DNA of 48,384 nt from Gallionellaceae bacterium (GCA_006218055.1 VBWD01000006.1:1-48384); one strand, 5' to 3'. Numbered from the stretch's first letter, positions 1-8,621 are shown. Notes: generated by a model not told the origin, from the letters alone. Translations and numbers: made by a program.

Positions 1-155
1 TCACCGGCGTGGCGGATAGCGGTGGGGCAGGCAAGGCTCTGGTGGCGGAGGGTGTGGTGTCCGTTGATGGACAGATCGAGCTGCGCAAGACGGCCAAGAT
101 ACGCGCGGGACAGTTGGTGGAGTTGGGTGATGTCGTGATCCGAGTGATCGCCTAG
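1..155 (+). CDS. RNA-binding S4 domain protein, C-terminal part (5' end outside window)
   Basis: The frame beginning at base 3 is open to a TAG at 153-155 and encodes about 50 residues containing TGVADSGGAGKALVAEG, VSVDGQIELRK and VELGDVVIRV. This is the second half of a small S4 RNA-binding domain as in the YbcJ family, where a Gly/Ala-rich turn precedes the V-x-V-[ND]-G signature. The start lies upstream of the window. It is followed three bases later by arfB, so the two are probably co-transcribed; both are RNA- or ribosome-associated. Family assignment rests on the short tail only. Confidence 0.7.
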   Translation, partial: TGVADSGGAGKALVAEGVVSVDGQIELRKTAKIRAGQLVELGDVVIRVIA

Positions 156-157
156 CC

Positions 158-571
158 ATGTTGTACATCGCGCACAACGTCATCATCCCCGAGCGCGAGA
201 TCGAACTGACGGCGGTGCGTGCGCAAGGGGCAGGCGGGCAGAATGTGAACAAGGTGTCGAGTGCGATGCATCTGCGCTTCGACATCAATGCATCTTCGTT
301 ACCGCAAGAATTCAAAGAACGCTTAGTTCAACTCAATGATCAACGCATCACCAAGGATGGCGTGGTCGTCATCAAAGCGCAGGAATTCCGCAACCAAGAA
401 CAGAACCGCAACGAAGCATTGCGTCGCTTGAAGGCGATGTTGCTCTCAGTAGCTACAAAACCCAAACCGCGTGTCGCCACCAAGCCGACACGCAGTTCGC
501 AAAGAAAACGTTTGGAAAGTAAGACCAAGCACGCGACGACGAAATCGTTGCGTGGCAGGGTGACGGAGTAA
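158..571 (+). CDS. arfB: Alternative ribosome-rescue peptidyl-tRNA hydrolase ArfB (YaeJ/ICT1 family)
   Basis: This 137-aa protein has the class I release-factor catalytic motif GGQ at residues 26-28 (GAGGQNVNKVSS) and ends in a basic tail rich in K, R and T (from about residue 100). Those are the two hallmarks of ArfB, which inserts its tail into the empty mRNA channel of stalled ribosomes and hydrolyses peptidyl-tRNA. The length matches the family (about 140 aa), and it lacks the codon-recognition domains of RF1 and RF2. The ATG lies two bases after the S4 gene stop, and yaeQ follows two bases after its own stop, a tight three-gene unit. E. coli also has yaeJ and yaeQ near each other. Confidence 0.95.
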   Translation: MLYIAHNVIIPEREIELTAVRAQGAGGQNVNKVSSAMHLRFDINASSLPQEFKERLVQLNDQRITKDGVVVIKAQEFRNQEQNRNEALRRLKAMLLSVATKPKPRVATKPTRSSQRKRLESKTKHATTKSLRGRVTE

Positions 572-573
572 AT

Positions 574-1134
574 ATGGCTATCAAAGCGACCATCTTCAAA
601 GCCAATCTGCAGATCGCAGATATGGAGCGCTACTACTACAAAGACCATCAACTCACTTTGGCGCGACATCCTTCCGAGACGGACGAGCGCATGATGGTGC
701 GCCTGCTGGCTTTCGCCATCCATGCCCATGAATATCTAGAGTTCGGTCAGGGCATGACCAATGATGAAGAGGCGGATGTGTGGCAAAAAGACCTGACAGG
801 TTCTATCGATCTGTGGATTGACGTGGGCATCCCCGATGAGAAGCTCATCCGCAAAGCCTGTGGTCGTTCCAGGCAAGTGGTGGTGTATGCCTATGGTGGG
901 CGTGTCGCAGATATGTGGTTTGAAAAAGATCGTGCTCAGTTCGAGCGCCAGAAGAACCTGACCATCATCAATCTGCCTGTCGAGACCACGAAAGAACTCG
1001 CCAAACTGGCGCAGCGCAACATGAGCCTACAATGCATCATCCAAGATGGGCAGGTGTGGGTGAGTGATGGTGCGGCGAGTGTGCAGGTGGAACGAGTGGT
1101 ACTGAAGCCTGGGGGGCTTTTAGTTACGAGTTGA
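574..1134 (+). CDS. yaeQ: YaeQ family protein
   Basis: This 186-aa protein has typical YaeQ features: the start AIKATIFKANLQIADMERYYY, the segment HPSETDERMMVRLLAFAIHA (residues about 32-51) and a PD-(D/E)xK-like core around DLWIDVG and VVVYAYG. YaeQ proteins have a PD-(D/E)xK fold, but their substrate is not established. The gene follows arfB after two bases. Its last 11 bases overlap the convergent endonuclease/phosphatase gene. Length is normal for the family (about 180 aa). Confidence 0.93.
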   Translation: MAIKATIFKANLQIADMERYYYKDHQLTLARHPSETDERMMVRLLAFAIHAHEYLEFGQGMTNDEEADVWQKDLTGSIDLWIDVGIPDEKLIRKACGRSRQVVVYAYGGRVADMWFEKDRAQFERQKNLTIINLPVETTKELAKLAQRNMSLQCIIQDGQVWVSDGAASVQVERVVLKPGGLLVTS

Positions 1135-1897
1135 ATTCGAACTGGGAGATGAGCAGGTGATGGTCTGAGGCTATCGTCGGTATCACATCGAAGTCCACCA
1201 GTTTCAACTGCCTATCGAAGAAGATGTGATCCAGCACATAAGGCATGCGCCGCCAAGTGACATTCTTGGTTTGTGCCGTCCTGAAACCTTCCTGAGCATA
1301 TTGATCGACCAACGCCGCGTGGTTGCTTACATTGAAATCGCCGCCGAGAATGGTCGGGATACGTGACTTCTTGAGTTGTTGCAATACCAACTGGCGTTGT
1401 TCTGAATGTATCTTGCTACTCGCCTTGAGCATGAAGAAGGCCAGCAGGTGTGTGTCGTAGAGTTGTACTTCATGACCGTGAATAGTGGTCTTCGCGCCGA
1501 TGAGCAAGCGGTCGGTTGGTGTCTTGGTCTCTCCAAAAAAATCGAACTCGATCTTGGGGGAGGGTAGCTCTAGTCTGAACTCATCGTACAGTGGTGTCTT
1601 GGAAAGGATCGCCAAGCCGATGCCGAATGGCAGCTCGCGCGCGTCCGATTTGGGATAAGAGAAATAGCCGTGATAGTCAGGCAGCGCCTGCCTGATCTGT
1701 GTGAAGTTGGGCGGAGGTTCAACTTGCTTGCCATTGGATAAAGCGTGCTCGACTTCTTGCAACAACACGATGTCGGCATCCAAGCGCTTGATCTCGGCGA
1801 TGGTTTGCTTCAAGTCGATAGGCGCGCTGTCAGGGGCGGCTTCATCCCAACCCTGACCGAACTGCATATTGAACTGAAGAACCGTGAATTTACCCAT
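1124..1897 (-). CDS. Endonuclease/exonuclease/phosphatase (EEP) family protein
   Basis: The 257-aa product has the EEP metal-dependent phosphodiesterase motifs in order: LQFNMQFG near the start, IVLLQEVEHAL (metal-binding Glu), the GGDFNVSNH motif (Asp-x-Asn) and a C-terminal SDHHLLISQF with the catalytic Asp-His pair. I chose the ATG at 1897 (MGKFTVLQFN) because the 10 residues upstream add nothing conserved. No signal peptide is evident. The substrate (DNA, phosphoinositide or other) cannot be read from sequence. It converges on yaeQ with an 11-base overlap. Confidence 0.85.
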   Translation of the reverse strand: MGKFTVLQFNMQFGQGWDEAAPDSAPIDLKQTIAEIKRLDADIVLLQEVEHALSNGKQVEPPPNFTQIRQALPDYHGYFSYPKSDARELPFGIGLAILSKTPLYDEFRLELPSPKIEFDFFGETKTPTDRLLIGAKTTIHGHEVQLYDTHLLAFFMLKASSKIHSEQRQLVLQQLKKSRIPTILGGDFNVSNHAALVDQYAQEGFRTAQTKNVTWRRMPYVLDHIFFDRQLKLVDFDVIPTIASDHHLLISQFEFNS

Positions 1898-1980
1898 GAA
1901 CGCTTTGGCTCGTATGTTTTGTCGCAACTCTATAGAAACAACTAATAAGAATCAAGGAAACAGCAAGCTTCTTCACTGAA

Positions 1981-2688
1981 TCAAGCAGTGCCTTTCAGAT
2001 ATTGCTGACGCCGCCGCTCGGGGAAGCGTTCGATGGCATAGCGCAACATGGTACGTGGCATGTCGTGGTAGTGCAGGAGCAAGAAGGTTTCTTCTGATTC
2101 AAGATCGCGCTTGCCGACTTCGCGCAACATCCATCCCACCGCTTTGTGCATCAAGTCCTGCTCGTCATGCAACAAGGTCTCTGCGATACGCAGGGTGTCT
2201 TCGAAATCGTTGTTGCGGATGAAGTAAAGCGTGGAGATGATGGCGATGCGGCGCTCCCACAGCGAAGACGACCGGGCCATGCGATGCAGCACCTTGCGCG
2301 GGCGAGAAGCCAGATGTCGGCCAACGATGTGCGGTGAGGAGACATCCACCAGATCCCAATTGTTGATGTGCGCCGTGTTATCCAGATAGAGGTCGAATGC
2401 TGCGACGCGCTCGTTCTCTGTTGCGCGTTCATAGAACTGCATCAGCAACAACAAGGCGAACAGGCGCTCTTCGTGATACTTCGAGTGTAGAAGTGTGGTG
2501 ATGGTGTCCAGTTCTGCATCACGGTGTTGTTTCGCCAATGCGCGCAGGGGCGGCACTTTGATACCCAGGAACACATCACCTTCGCCGTATTGCCCGACCC
2601 CTGTCTTGAAAAATCGTTGCTGCAAGACAGCCAGTTCGGGTGAGGCGAGGGTGCACAACTCAGCGCTGAGACGGGCCGCACTGGTCAT
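1981..2688 (-). CDS. DNA alkylation repair protein, AlkD-like
   Basis: This 235-aa all-helical protein resembles the AlkD/HEAT-like DNA glycosylase family: QQRFFKTGVGQYGEGDVFLGIKVP near the N-terminus, NNWDLVDVSSPHIVG in the centre, and WERRIAIISTLYFIRNNDFEDTL followed by HDEQDLMHKAVGWMLREVGKRD. The W-x-x-R-x-x-I and KAVGWMLRE segments are standard in this family, which excises N-alkylated bases without base flipping. It is transcribed downstream of the HerA-like ATPase gene with a 3-base gap, so the two probably share a transcript. Confidence 0.9.
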   Translation of the reverse strand: MTSAARLSAELCTLASPELAVLQQRFFKTGVGQYGEGDVFLGIKVPPLRALAKQHRDAELDTITTLLHSKYHEERLFALLLLMQFYERATENERVAAFDLYLDNTAHINNWDLVDVSSPHIVGRHLASRPRKVLHRMARSSSLWERRIAIISTLYFIRNNDFEDTLRIAETLLHDEQDLMHKAVGWMLREVGKRDLESEETFLLLHYHDMPRTMLRYAIERFPERRRQQYLKGTA

Positions 2689-2691
2689 CGC

Positions 2692-4203
2692 TTAACGGCG
2701 GCGAGCACCACCCAACAACGAGCCGAGAACGCCGCGCACGATCTGTCGACCGACCTCGGAGCCTACGGTGCGTACGATGGACTTGACCAGCGCTTCCCCT
2801 GCGCTTTGACGGCGAGTCGTGGTGCCACTGGTACCGCTGCCGAATATCCCACCCAACATGCCGCCGACCCCGCTATTTGCTGATTCCTTCTCTTCTGCGG
2901 CAGCAGTGATCTCCGCTTGCTTCTCTGCGGCGCGACCTTTCAATTTCTCGTATGCAGATTCGCGGTCCACTTCCTTCTCGTAATGTCCTGCGACGAGCGA
3001 TTTGGAGCGGATGGTGCTACGTTCTTCCGGTGTGATGGGGCCGATCTGTGCCTGCGGCGGCACGATGAGGGCACGTTCCACGATAGTGGGACGACCTTTC
3101 TCGTCCAGCAACGAGACCAACGCTTCGCCTACACCAAGCTCGGTGATGACGGTTTCCTCATCCAGCTCAGGGTTGTCGCGCATAGTCTCGGCGGCGGCAC
3201 GCACGGCTTTCTGGTCGCGTGTGGAGAAGGCGCGCAAAGCGTGTTGGACGCGATTGCCCAGTTGCCCCAGGATCTTGTCAGGTACGTCGGCCGGGTTCTG
3301 CGTGATGAAATACACGCCTACGCCCTTGGAGCGGATGAGGCGCACGACTTGCTCGATCTTATCGACCAGTGCCGTCGGCGCATCACTGAACAGCAAGTGT
3401 GCTTCGTCGAAGAAGAACACCAGCTTGGGTTTTTCCAGATCACCTGCTTCGGGCAGATTCTCGAAAAGTTCGGACAGCATCCACAACAGCATGGTCGAGT
3501 AGACCTTGGGCGATTGCATTAGCTTGTCGGCGGCGAGGATGTTCACCATGCCCGCGCCTTTGCTGTCGGTCTGCATCAGATCTTCGATGTTCAACATCGG
3601 CTCGCCGAAGAACTTCTCTGCACCTTGGTTCTCCAGTTCCAACAGCCCGCGCTGGATAGCGCCTATGCTGGCGGTAGAGACGTTGCCGTATTCGGTGGTG
3701 AAGTCTTTGGCGTTGTCGCCCACGTGTTGCACCATCGCGCGCAGGTCTTTGAAATCGAGCAACATCAGTCCGCTATCGTCCGCGATCTTGAAGATCAGTG
3801 TCATCACACCTTGTTGCACGTCGTTCAGGTTCAACATGCGTCCCAACAACAAGGGGCCCATATCGGAGATAGTGGCGCGCACCGGATGCCCCATCTCGCC
3901 GAACACATCCCAGAACGTCACCGGATAGGCACGATGCTCGAAACCTTCCAGTTTCAATTGCGCGACGCGAGTTTGTACCTTGGCATTGCCGCCGCCGATC
4001 TTGGCCAGGCCGGAGAGATCGCCTTTGATGTCTGACATGAACACAGGCACGCCGATGCGGCTGAAGGATTCGGCCAGCGATTGCAGCGTCACCGTCTTGC
4101 CCGTCCCCGTTGCACCGGTGATCAGCCCGTGGCGGTTCGCCATCTGCGGCAGCAGCACGAGATCATGTTTGTCGTTCTTGGCAATGAGCAAGGGTGCGGT
4201 CAT
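2692..4203 (-). CDS. HerA-like P-loop ATPase, DUF853/YjgR family
   Basis: The 503-aa protein has Walker A GATGTGKT at residues 30-37 and Walker [11 protein letters not shown] at 261-270, then [23 protein letters not shown]. This is the architecture of the HerA/FtsK-type DUF853 ATPases (E. coli YjgR), whose role is unknown. The C-terminal ~60 residues are Gly/Ser/Arg-rich ([21 protein letters not shown]), as usual in the family. A TPR protein gene lies 12 bases upstream on the same strand and the alkD-like gene 3 bases downstream. Confidence 0.9.
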   Translation of the reverse strand: MTAPLLIAKNDKHDLVLLPQMANRHGLITGATGTGKTVTLQSLAESFSRIGVPVFMSDIKGDLSGLAKIGGGNAKVQTRVAQLKLEGFEHRAYPVTFWDVFGEMGHPVRATISDMGPLLLGRMLNLNDVQQGVMTLIFKIADDSGLMLLDFKDLRAMVQHVGDNAKDFTTEYGNVSTASIGAIQRGLLELENQGAEKFFGEPMLNIEDLMQTDSKGAGMVNILAADKLMQSPKVYSTMLLWMLSELFENLPEAGDLEKPKLVFFFDEAHLLFSDAPTALVDKIEQVVRLIRSKGVGVYFITQNPADVPDKILGQLGNRVQHALRAFSTRDQKAVRAAAETMRDNPELDEETVITELGVGEALVSLLDEKGRPTIVERALIVPPQAQIGPITPEERSTIRSKSLVAGHYEKEVDRESAYEKLKGRAAEKQAEITAAAEEKESANSGVGGMLGGIFGSGTSGTTTRRQSAGEALVKSIVRTVGSEVGRQIVRGVLGSLLGGARRR

Positions 4204-4215
4204 GAGGGTGTTTCC

Positions 4216-5727
4216 TTATTTCGATGGGGTGGCGGCGGAGGCCAAAGCTTTGTTGATGGCCTCGATACGGCGGTTCGCATCTTTTGCCAAAGTATGGCCG
4301 GAGTACTTCGCGACGAATTCTTCGTACATCTTTTTCGCGGATTCTTTGTCGCTGAGTTTGTTCTCGGTGATGTCTGCATTGTTGAACTGAGCTTTGATCG
4401 CCTCCTCGTGCTGCGGGGCCAAAGCGATGATGCGATTATTGACGTCTATCGCCACTTTCCAGTCGCGTGTGGTGAAAGTGGCGATGCGTTCTGCGGTCAA
4501 CAACGCATCCAAACCGTCCGCACCTTTGAAGATGTCGGCGATCTTCAGATGACTCTCTATCGCCTGCGCAGGCTGGTTGGACTTGTTCTGTTGGATGTTT
4601 GCCATGGCACGTAAAGCGCGTAGCACGATGGGGTCGTCTTTGTAGCGTTTGACGATGGTGTCGTAGGTCTTGAGAGCATTGGGATAGTCGCGCATATCCT
4701 CGTCATACATAGCGGCGAGTGATTCGTATGACTGCTTTGTCTCGGTCGAGTCCGGGAATTGCTCGATCAGCTTGGCGTAGGACTTGGCGGCGAGATCAAA
4801 CGCTTTCAGACTCTTGCGTTGGACGTCACCCATCGACAACATACTGTCCGCCCGCAACGGGCTGGACGGGTACAGCGCCAGCATCTTCTCGAAATGGTAG
4901 AGCGCCATCTGTGCATCCAGCAGGGTCGCCTGACGGGCATAAGCATGCTCGATCGCATCTTCCTGCAACCAACTTTGGTTGCTGACCAGGAAAGAGGCGC
5001 ATGCACCGGCGATGGGGGCGGCAAATTCCTTCTCCGTGTTTTCGCCCAGATACTTCAGCATATTCGCCAAACGTTCTTCGCGTTCACCCTTCAACTTGTC
5101 GATCTGGGCAGACCAGGCTTTCAAGATGACGGCCTGTTTCTTCAGGTCATCACCCGCCAGCCCCTGCAACTGCTTGCCTGCTTCCTTGCTGAAAGATGAA
5201 TCCGGATAGGCCGCGCGCAACACCAGCCAATCCACTGCTGCAGCGGTGTAATTGTCGGTACGCAGATGCACCTGCGCCATCAGATGAAATACTTCGGCCG
5301 TTTCAGGATGGTCGGGGAAGCGTTCGGTGAAGTGTCGCATCTCGTTCAATAGGTCGGCATCGATCGGATTGGAGGTGGAGGAAATGAATCGCGAGAACAG
5401 ATTCTTTGTGGATGCCGTGTTCTTGACTGTGGCGCGAAGCAAATCGATCTTGGGGATCACCAGACTTTGCTGGGCGGCCCTTAATTTGCTGGCGACGGTC
5501 TCTGTCGGGAGCTGGGCAGGTGCGTACTCGGGGATAGGCTGGGCGGCCGGAATGTGGATCGCCGGCGCTTCCGTTTGGTCTGCGGGTGGGGTGGATGCCT
5601 GAGGCAAAATCTGGCCGGGTAGGGCGGCGGTTTCGGTCGTTGTCGGTGGGGCGTTTTCTTCCCCAGTCGCCATTGCGGACACGAACGTAACACCTAGCCA
5701 TACGGCCAACAAAGTGAGCCTTCTCAT
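4216..5727 (-). CDS. Exported tetratricopeptide-repeat protein
   Basis: The ATG at 5727 is preceded by a good ribosome-binding site (aaaggggaaatca) and starts a signal peptide (MRRLTLLAVWLGVTFVSAMA). A Pro/Thr-rich linker of about 60 residues follows, then a long all-helical region with TPR-like units such as AEVFHLMAQVHLRTDNYTAA, SPLRADSMLSMGDVQRKS and SYAKLIEQFPDSTETKQ. It ends with KMYEEFVAKYSGHTLAKDANRR. The 503-aa protein is probably a periplasmic or outer-membrane scaffold of the BamD/Tol-Pal-associated YbgF style. No catalytic motif is visible. It heads the unit with the HerA-like gene. Confidence 0.8.
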   Translation of the reverse strand: MRRLTLLAVWLGVTFVSAMATGEENAPPTTTETAALPGQILPQASTPPADQTEAPAIHIPAAQPIPEYAPAQLPTETVASKLRAAQQSLVIPKIDLLRATVKNTASTKNLFSRFISSTSNPIDADLLNEMRHFTERFPDHPETAEVFHLMAQVHLRTDNYTAAAVDWLVLRAAYPDSSFSKEAGKQLQGLAGDDLKKQAVILKAWSAQIDKLKGEREERLANMLKYLGENTEKEFAAPIAGACASFLVSNQSWLQEDAIEHAYARQATLLDAQMALYHFEKMLALYPSSPLRADSMLSMGDVQRKSLKAFDLAAKSYAKLIEQFPDSTETKQSYESLAAMYDEDMRDYPNALKTYDTIVKRYKDDPIVLRALRAMANIQQNKSNQPAQAIESHLKIADIFKGADGLDALLTAERIATFTTRDWKVAIDVNNRIIALAPQHEEAIKAQFNNADITENKLSDKESAKKMYEEFVAKYSGHTLAKDANRRIEAINKALASAATPSK

Positions 5728-5931
5728 TGATTTCCCCTTTAGAGCATGTTTTAACGGCGGTTCAAGCTCGGCGAGGATAGCAGTCAGTCTGCCCCGTATC
5801 AACCGGTTGGACGCTAGAATTTGGGACGTATAGGTCGACTTCAAAAAAACATTAAAGTCAGCTCAATCGCTGCCGATAACATGTCTGAGATGGCTAGGAT
5901 TGGGTTCGTATAAACGAGAAGGAGGACAAAC

Positions 5932-6141
5932 ATGGCAGTCAATTCAATTAATTCCGGTAGCAACTACGTGTCGCAGGTTCAGCCTCAGCCGCAAACGCAT
6001 GCCGAACGAGTCACGGAAAAGGAGAATGACAAGGGGCGTGACGATGTCGCCAAAGTGGTTGCCGCGCAACAAGATGCGCCAAAACCAACGGTGAACACGC
6101 AGGGGCAGACCGTCGGATCGGTCATCAGCATCAAAGCCTGA
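5932..6141 (+). CDS. Small hydrophilic protein of unknown function
   Basis: This 69-aa ORF has a strong ribosome-binding site (gaaggaggacaaac before the ATG) and is followed 22 bases later by a strong terminator, so it is a complete single-gene transcription unit. The sequence is polar and rich in Gln, Asn, Val and charged residues (SQVQPQPQTHAERVTEKEND, ending VGSVISIKA), with no membrane segment or known motif. The alternative upstream ATG in another frame is a shadow. Function cannot be assigned. Confidence 0.7.
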   Translation: MAVNSINSGSNYVSQVQPQPQTHAERVTEKENDKGRDDVAKVVAAQQDAPKPTVNTQGQTVGSVISIKA

Positions 6142-6163
6142 CATATCGGCAGTCGAAAAAAGA

Positions 6164-6191
6164 GGGCGCAGCCTTGTGGCTGCGCCCTTTT
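6164..6191. terminator. Bidirectional intrinsic terminator
   Basis: A perfect 10-bp stem GGGCGCAGCC / GGCTGCGCCC with a TTGT loop is flanked by A-rich sequence on the left and TTTTC on the right. It would terminate the small gene from the left and minus-strand transcripts from the lipA side. Confidence 0.9.
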
Positions 6192-6210
6192 CATTGGGTT
6201 GCAATTAACC

Positions 6211-6366
6211 TCAGAGCCTGCCTTGTAACCACCACGCCAGTCGGGTTATTCGCGTGAAGAGACCCGTGATGCCGTGGGGGGCATATGGCACATAGGCTTG
6301 TAGGCGCGTGATCTTGCCTTCACGGGTCTCGATCACGAAGAGTTGGCCGAAGCGCTGAACCAAACC
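6211..6366 (-). pseudogene. C-terminal remnant of an NTF2/SnoaL-like protein
   Basis: Read on the minus strand, the frame running into the TGA at 6211-6213 encodes VQRFGQLFVIETREGKITRL, then AYVPYAPHGITGLFTRITR and LAWWLQGRL. The pattern 'phenylalanine-rich strand, E-x-R-E-G-K-I-x-R' is typical of the last strands of nuclear-transport-factor-2/SnoaL-like domains. There is no start: upstream of about 6366 the sequence changes to a TniQ-like reading frame. The gene has therefore lost its N-terminal two thirds. Confidence 0.6.
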
Positions 6367-6575
6367 ACCCTTGACTCTCCAGTGCCTTCAGATAGTGCCT
6401 TGAGAAGCGACTCATCCGGCGATCTATCGATGGCGCTCAGACTCGGTCTCTTGATGGATAGCGCTATTTTGCAGAATTGCTCTGCTGACATTTCGCAATC
6501 TGAAGCGAGCCTAACGATCCAAGAGGAGAGCATTTCTCCCTCTTTTAGCTTTAAATGGGTCGCCCAGATTGGCAC
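6333..6575 (-). pseudogene. Truncated TniQ-family transposition protein (N-terminal ~70 residues)
   Basis: The ORF starts at GTG 6575 with MPIWATHLKLKEGEMLSSWI, then VRLASDCEMSAEQFCKIAL. This fits the TniQ N-terminus, where a 'P-x-x-x-E-x-L-x-SW-hydrophobic-x-RLA' pattern precedes 'S-x-x-x-F'. Intact TniQ proteins are 300-600 aa, and here the frame runs out after about 70 residues into the NTF2-like remnant at about 6366. The zinc finger is missing. With the repeats at 6637-6690 it looks like the end of a decayed Tn7-like element, separate from the intact one downstream. Its direction relative to the element end matches the right-end tniQ at 31322-32710. Confidence 0.6.
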
Positions 6576-6636
6576 GCTAAATTGCCTTCAAGCCTAATTA
6601 CAGCAATGCATGCAGCGTTTTTCACTCAAAATCCTA

Positions 6637-6690
6637 CTTATGTAAATTCTCATTTACTTGTGTAGTTTCTTATTTACTTATGAGTGCTCA
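6637..6690. repeat. Short repeats resembling a Tn7-like transposon end
   Basis: Two direct copies of a 16-mer, TTCTCATTTACTTGTG (6648-6663) and TTCTTATTTACTTATG (6667-6682), differ at 2 positions and are spaced 19 bases apart. An inverted partial copy (acttatgtaaat) lies just before. Read from the lipA side the block begins TGTTGTGAGC, and TGT is the usual outermost triplet of Tn7-like ends. The lipA stop codon falls inside this block. They are not similar to the terminal sites of the element at 8447-33327. Confidence 0.45.
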
Positions 6691-7626
6691 CAACACCCCA
6701 GCCTGTTCCGCCTGCACGTCTGCAAAATAGCTAGAACGAACCATCGGTCCGCAAGCAGCGTGGGAGAACCCCATCTCTTTGGCAGCCTCCTCGAACATCT
6801 TGAAGGTGTCCGGTGTGACGTAGCGCAACACAGGCAAGTGACCATCGGATGGCTGCAGATATTGACCCAAGGTCAGCATCTCTACATCGTGCGCACGCAG
6901 ATCGCGCAGCACTTGTAGCACTTCTTCGTCCGTCTCACCCAAACCCAACATCAGACCAGATTTGGTCATCACGTTTGGGAAGCGCGCTTTGAATTCTTTC
7001 AGCAGTTTGAGTGAATGCGCGTAATCCGCACCGGGTCTAGCCAAGGTGTACAGGCGTGGCACGGTCTCCAAATTGTGGTTCAGCACATCAGGCAGGCTAG
7101 GGGCCATCGCATCCAAAGCGATATCAAGGCGACCACGGAAGTCGGGTACCAAGGTCTCCAATTTGGTATTGGGTGACGCGGCGCGGATAGCGGTGAGGCA
7201 ATCGGTGAAATGTTGCGCGCCACCGTCGCGCAGATCGTCTCTATCCACGCTAGTGATGACGACATATTTCAAATTGAGCAGGCCAATGGAATGTGCCAGC
7301 TGCTTGGGTTCGTTCACATCGGGCGGTAGGGGTTTGCCGTGTGCCACGTCGCAGAAGGGGCAACGGCGTGTGCATACATCGCCCAAGATCATGAAAGTGG
7401 CCGTGCCTTTGCCGAAACATTCGCCGATGTTGGGGCAGGAAGCTTCTTCGCACACGGTGTGCAGATTATGTTCGCGCAACATGCGCTTCACATCGTGGTA
7501 ACCCTGTCCGCTACCGGATTTGACGCGGATCCATTCGGGTTTGCGCAGGCGTTGTTGCAGGGGCACGATCTTGATGGGGTTGCGCGCCGTCTTGGCCGCG
7601 CCAGTCTGTTTGTGGGTTTCGCTCAT
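6688..7626 (-). CDS. lipA: Lipoyl synthase LipA
   Basis: This radical-SAM enzyme inserts two sulfurs into protein-bound octanoyl groups to make lipoate. The 312-aa product from the ATG at 7626 (MSETHKQTG) has the auxiliary-cluster cysteines C59, C64 and C70 ([12 protein letters not shown]), the radical-SAM CxxxCxxC at C85, C89 and C92 (CTRRCPFC) and the C-terminal MVRSSYFAD with the conserved RSSY serine. A longer frame exists upstream to 7971, but it runs through the inverted-repeat element at 7664-7806 and lacks homology, so 7626 is preferred. The last two codons and the stop may come from the adjacent transposon-end-like repeats. lipB is not in the window. Confidence 0.97.
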   Translation of the reverse strand: MSETHKQTGAAKTARNPIKIVPLQQRLRKPEWIRVKSGSGQGYHDVKRMLREHNLHTVCEEASCPNIGECFGKGTATFMILGDVCTRRCPFCDVAHGKPLPPDVNEPKQLAHSIGLLNLKYVVITSVDRDDLRDGGAQHFTDCLTAIRAASPNTKLETLVPDFRGRLDIALDAMAPSLPDVLNHNLETVPRLYTLARPGADYAHSLKLLKEFKARFPNVMTKSGLMLGLGETDEEVLQVLRDLRAHDVEMLTLGQYLQPSDGHLPVLRYVTPDTFKMFEEAAKEMGFSHAACGPMVRSSYFADVQAEQAGVL

Positions 7627-7663
7627 GCTGTTGCGCCTTCGATCTGGGGCGCGAATTGTAAAG

Positions 7664-7806
7664 GAAAGCTCCGCAAAAGTACCTGCGACGGCGCATTGCG
7701 GCGTTGCGCGGTACTCGCCACCTCGCCTACCAGCACGGTATGTCTCGGTGTCTGCGTTCCGTGCGCCTTGCACTGCATCCATCTCGGTGACTTTTGCGGA
7801 GCTTTC
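7664..7806. repeat. Inverted-repeat-bounded 143-bp element (MITE-like)
   Basis: Perfect 17-bp inverted repeats, GAAAGCTCCGCAAAAGT (7664-7680) and ACTTTTGCGGAGCTTTC (7790-7806), bound a GC-rich internal segment of about 109 bp. The inner sequence continues to pair weakly. It lies between lipA and sodB, and artificially extends the lipA frame on the minus strand. It contains no gene that I recognise and looks like a small non-autonomous repeat. A long RNA hairpin is also possible. Confidence 0.55.
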
Positions 7807-7901
7807 TAAAGCATTCCTAATACCCAAGCATAAAGGTATGGTATATTTCTGCCTGTGGTTATTGCACTCAGATTCACTCGATTTTTTACTAGGAGACTTA
7901 C

Positions 7902-8492
7902 ATGGAACACCAACTGCCCGCTCTGCCTTACGCCAAAGACGCGCTCGCGCCACACATGTCTGCTGAGACATTCGATTACCACTACGCCAAGCACCATCAG
8001 GCCTATGTCACCAACCTGAACAACCTCATCAAGGGTACTGAGTACGAGAACCTCGATCTGGAAGCCATCGTGAAGAAGGCGCCTGCTGGCGGCATCTACA
8101 ACAACTCTGCTCAAGTGTGGAATCACACCTTCTTCTGGAACTGCATGAAGCCGAATGGCGGCGGCGCTCCAACTGGTGCATTGGCTGATGCCATCGCCAA
8201 GAAGTGGGGCAGCGTCGATGACTTCAAGAAAGCATTCCAAACATCCGCCGTCGGCAACTTCGGTTCCGGTTGGACATGGCTGGTAAAGAAGGCCGACGGT
8301 TCTTTGGACATCGTCAACATGGGCGCAGCCGGCACACCGCTGACTACAGGCGACAAAGCACTGTTGTGTGTTGACGTATGGGAACATGCTTACTACATCG
8401 ACTACCGCAACATGCGTCCTAAGTTCGTTGAGACATTCCTCGCGAGTTGGCGAGAATATATCCGTAACTTGCAGAATATTTCCGTAACTTAA
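7902..8492 (+). CDS. sodB: Iron superoxide dismutase SodB, C-terminus replaced by transposon sequence
   Basis: Superoxide dismutase of the Fe/Mn family (196 aa). All four metal ligands are present: H27 (DYHYAKHH), H75 (VWNHTFFW), D158 and H162 ([13 protein letters not shown]). A ribosome-binding site (ctaggaga) precedes the ATG. After [13 protein letters not shown] (to residue 182) the usual LVNW-type C-terminal helix is missing and residues 183-196 ([14 protein letters not shown]) are read from the left end of the Tn7-like element (from 8447). The enzyme may still fold because the ligands are intact, but its last helix is altered. Candidate original tail and terminator lie at 33328-33370. 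Confidence 0.93.
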   Translation: MEHQLPALPYAKDALAPHMSAETFDYHYAKHHQAYVTNLNNLIKGTEYENLDLEAIVKKAPAGGIYNNSAQVWNHTFFWNCMKPNGGGAPTGALADAIAKKWGSVDDFKKAFQTSAVGNFGSGWTWLVKKADGSLDIVNMGAAGTPLTTGDKALLCVDVWEHAYYIDYRNMRPKFVETFLASWREYIRNLQNISVT

Positions 8493-8521
8493 ATCGATGC
8501 ACTAATAATATATTCGTAACT
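8447..8521 (+). repeat. Left end: terminal repeat and TnsB-type binding sites
   Basis: Three similar sites in the same orientation: L1 at 8447-8469 (TTGGCGAGAATATATCCGTA plus ACT), L2 at about 8469-8490 (TTGCAGAATATTTCCGTAAC) and L3 at 8504-8521 (AATAATATATTCGTAACT). The common core is GAATAT-T-TCCGTAACT. Arrays of about 20-bp sites at each end are typical for TnsB binding in Tn7-like elements. L1 and L2 are translated as the new C-terminus of SodB. Confidence 0.85.
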
Positions 8522-8587
8522 CCGAGAACATTTCCTCATTCGAAGCTATGAAGCATTGATTTAATCAAGCCAATAACAGTGTCCAAT

Positions 8588-8618
8588 AAAAAGGGAGAGC
8601 CTTGTGCTCTCCCTTTTT
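8588..8618 (+). terminator. Intrinsic terminator inside the left end
   Basis: A 13-bp perfect stem AAAAAGGGAGAGC / GCTCTCCCTTTTT with a CTTGT loop lies 95 bases after the present sodB stop. It would end sodB transcripts and insulate the transposase genes. Its loop is the same as in the hairpin just outside the right end of the element. Confidence 0.85.
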
Positions 8619-8621
8619 ATT

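Noticed and set aside
7627-7971. N-terminal extension of lipA to 7971
   Set aside because: It crosses the inverted-repeat element and has no lipoyl-synthase similarity; the ATG at 7626 fits family length.
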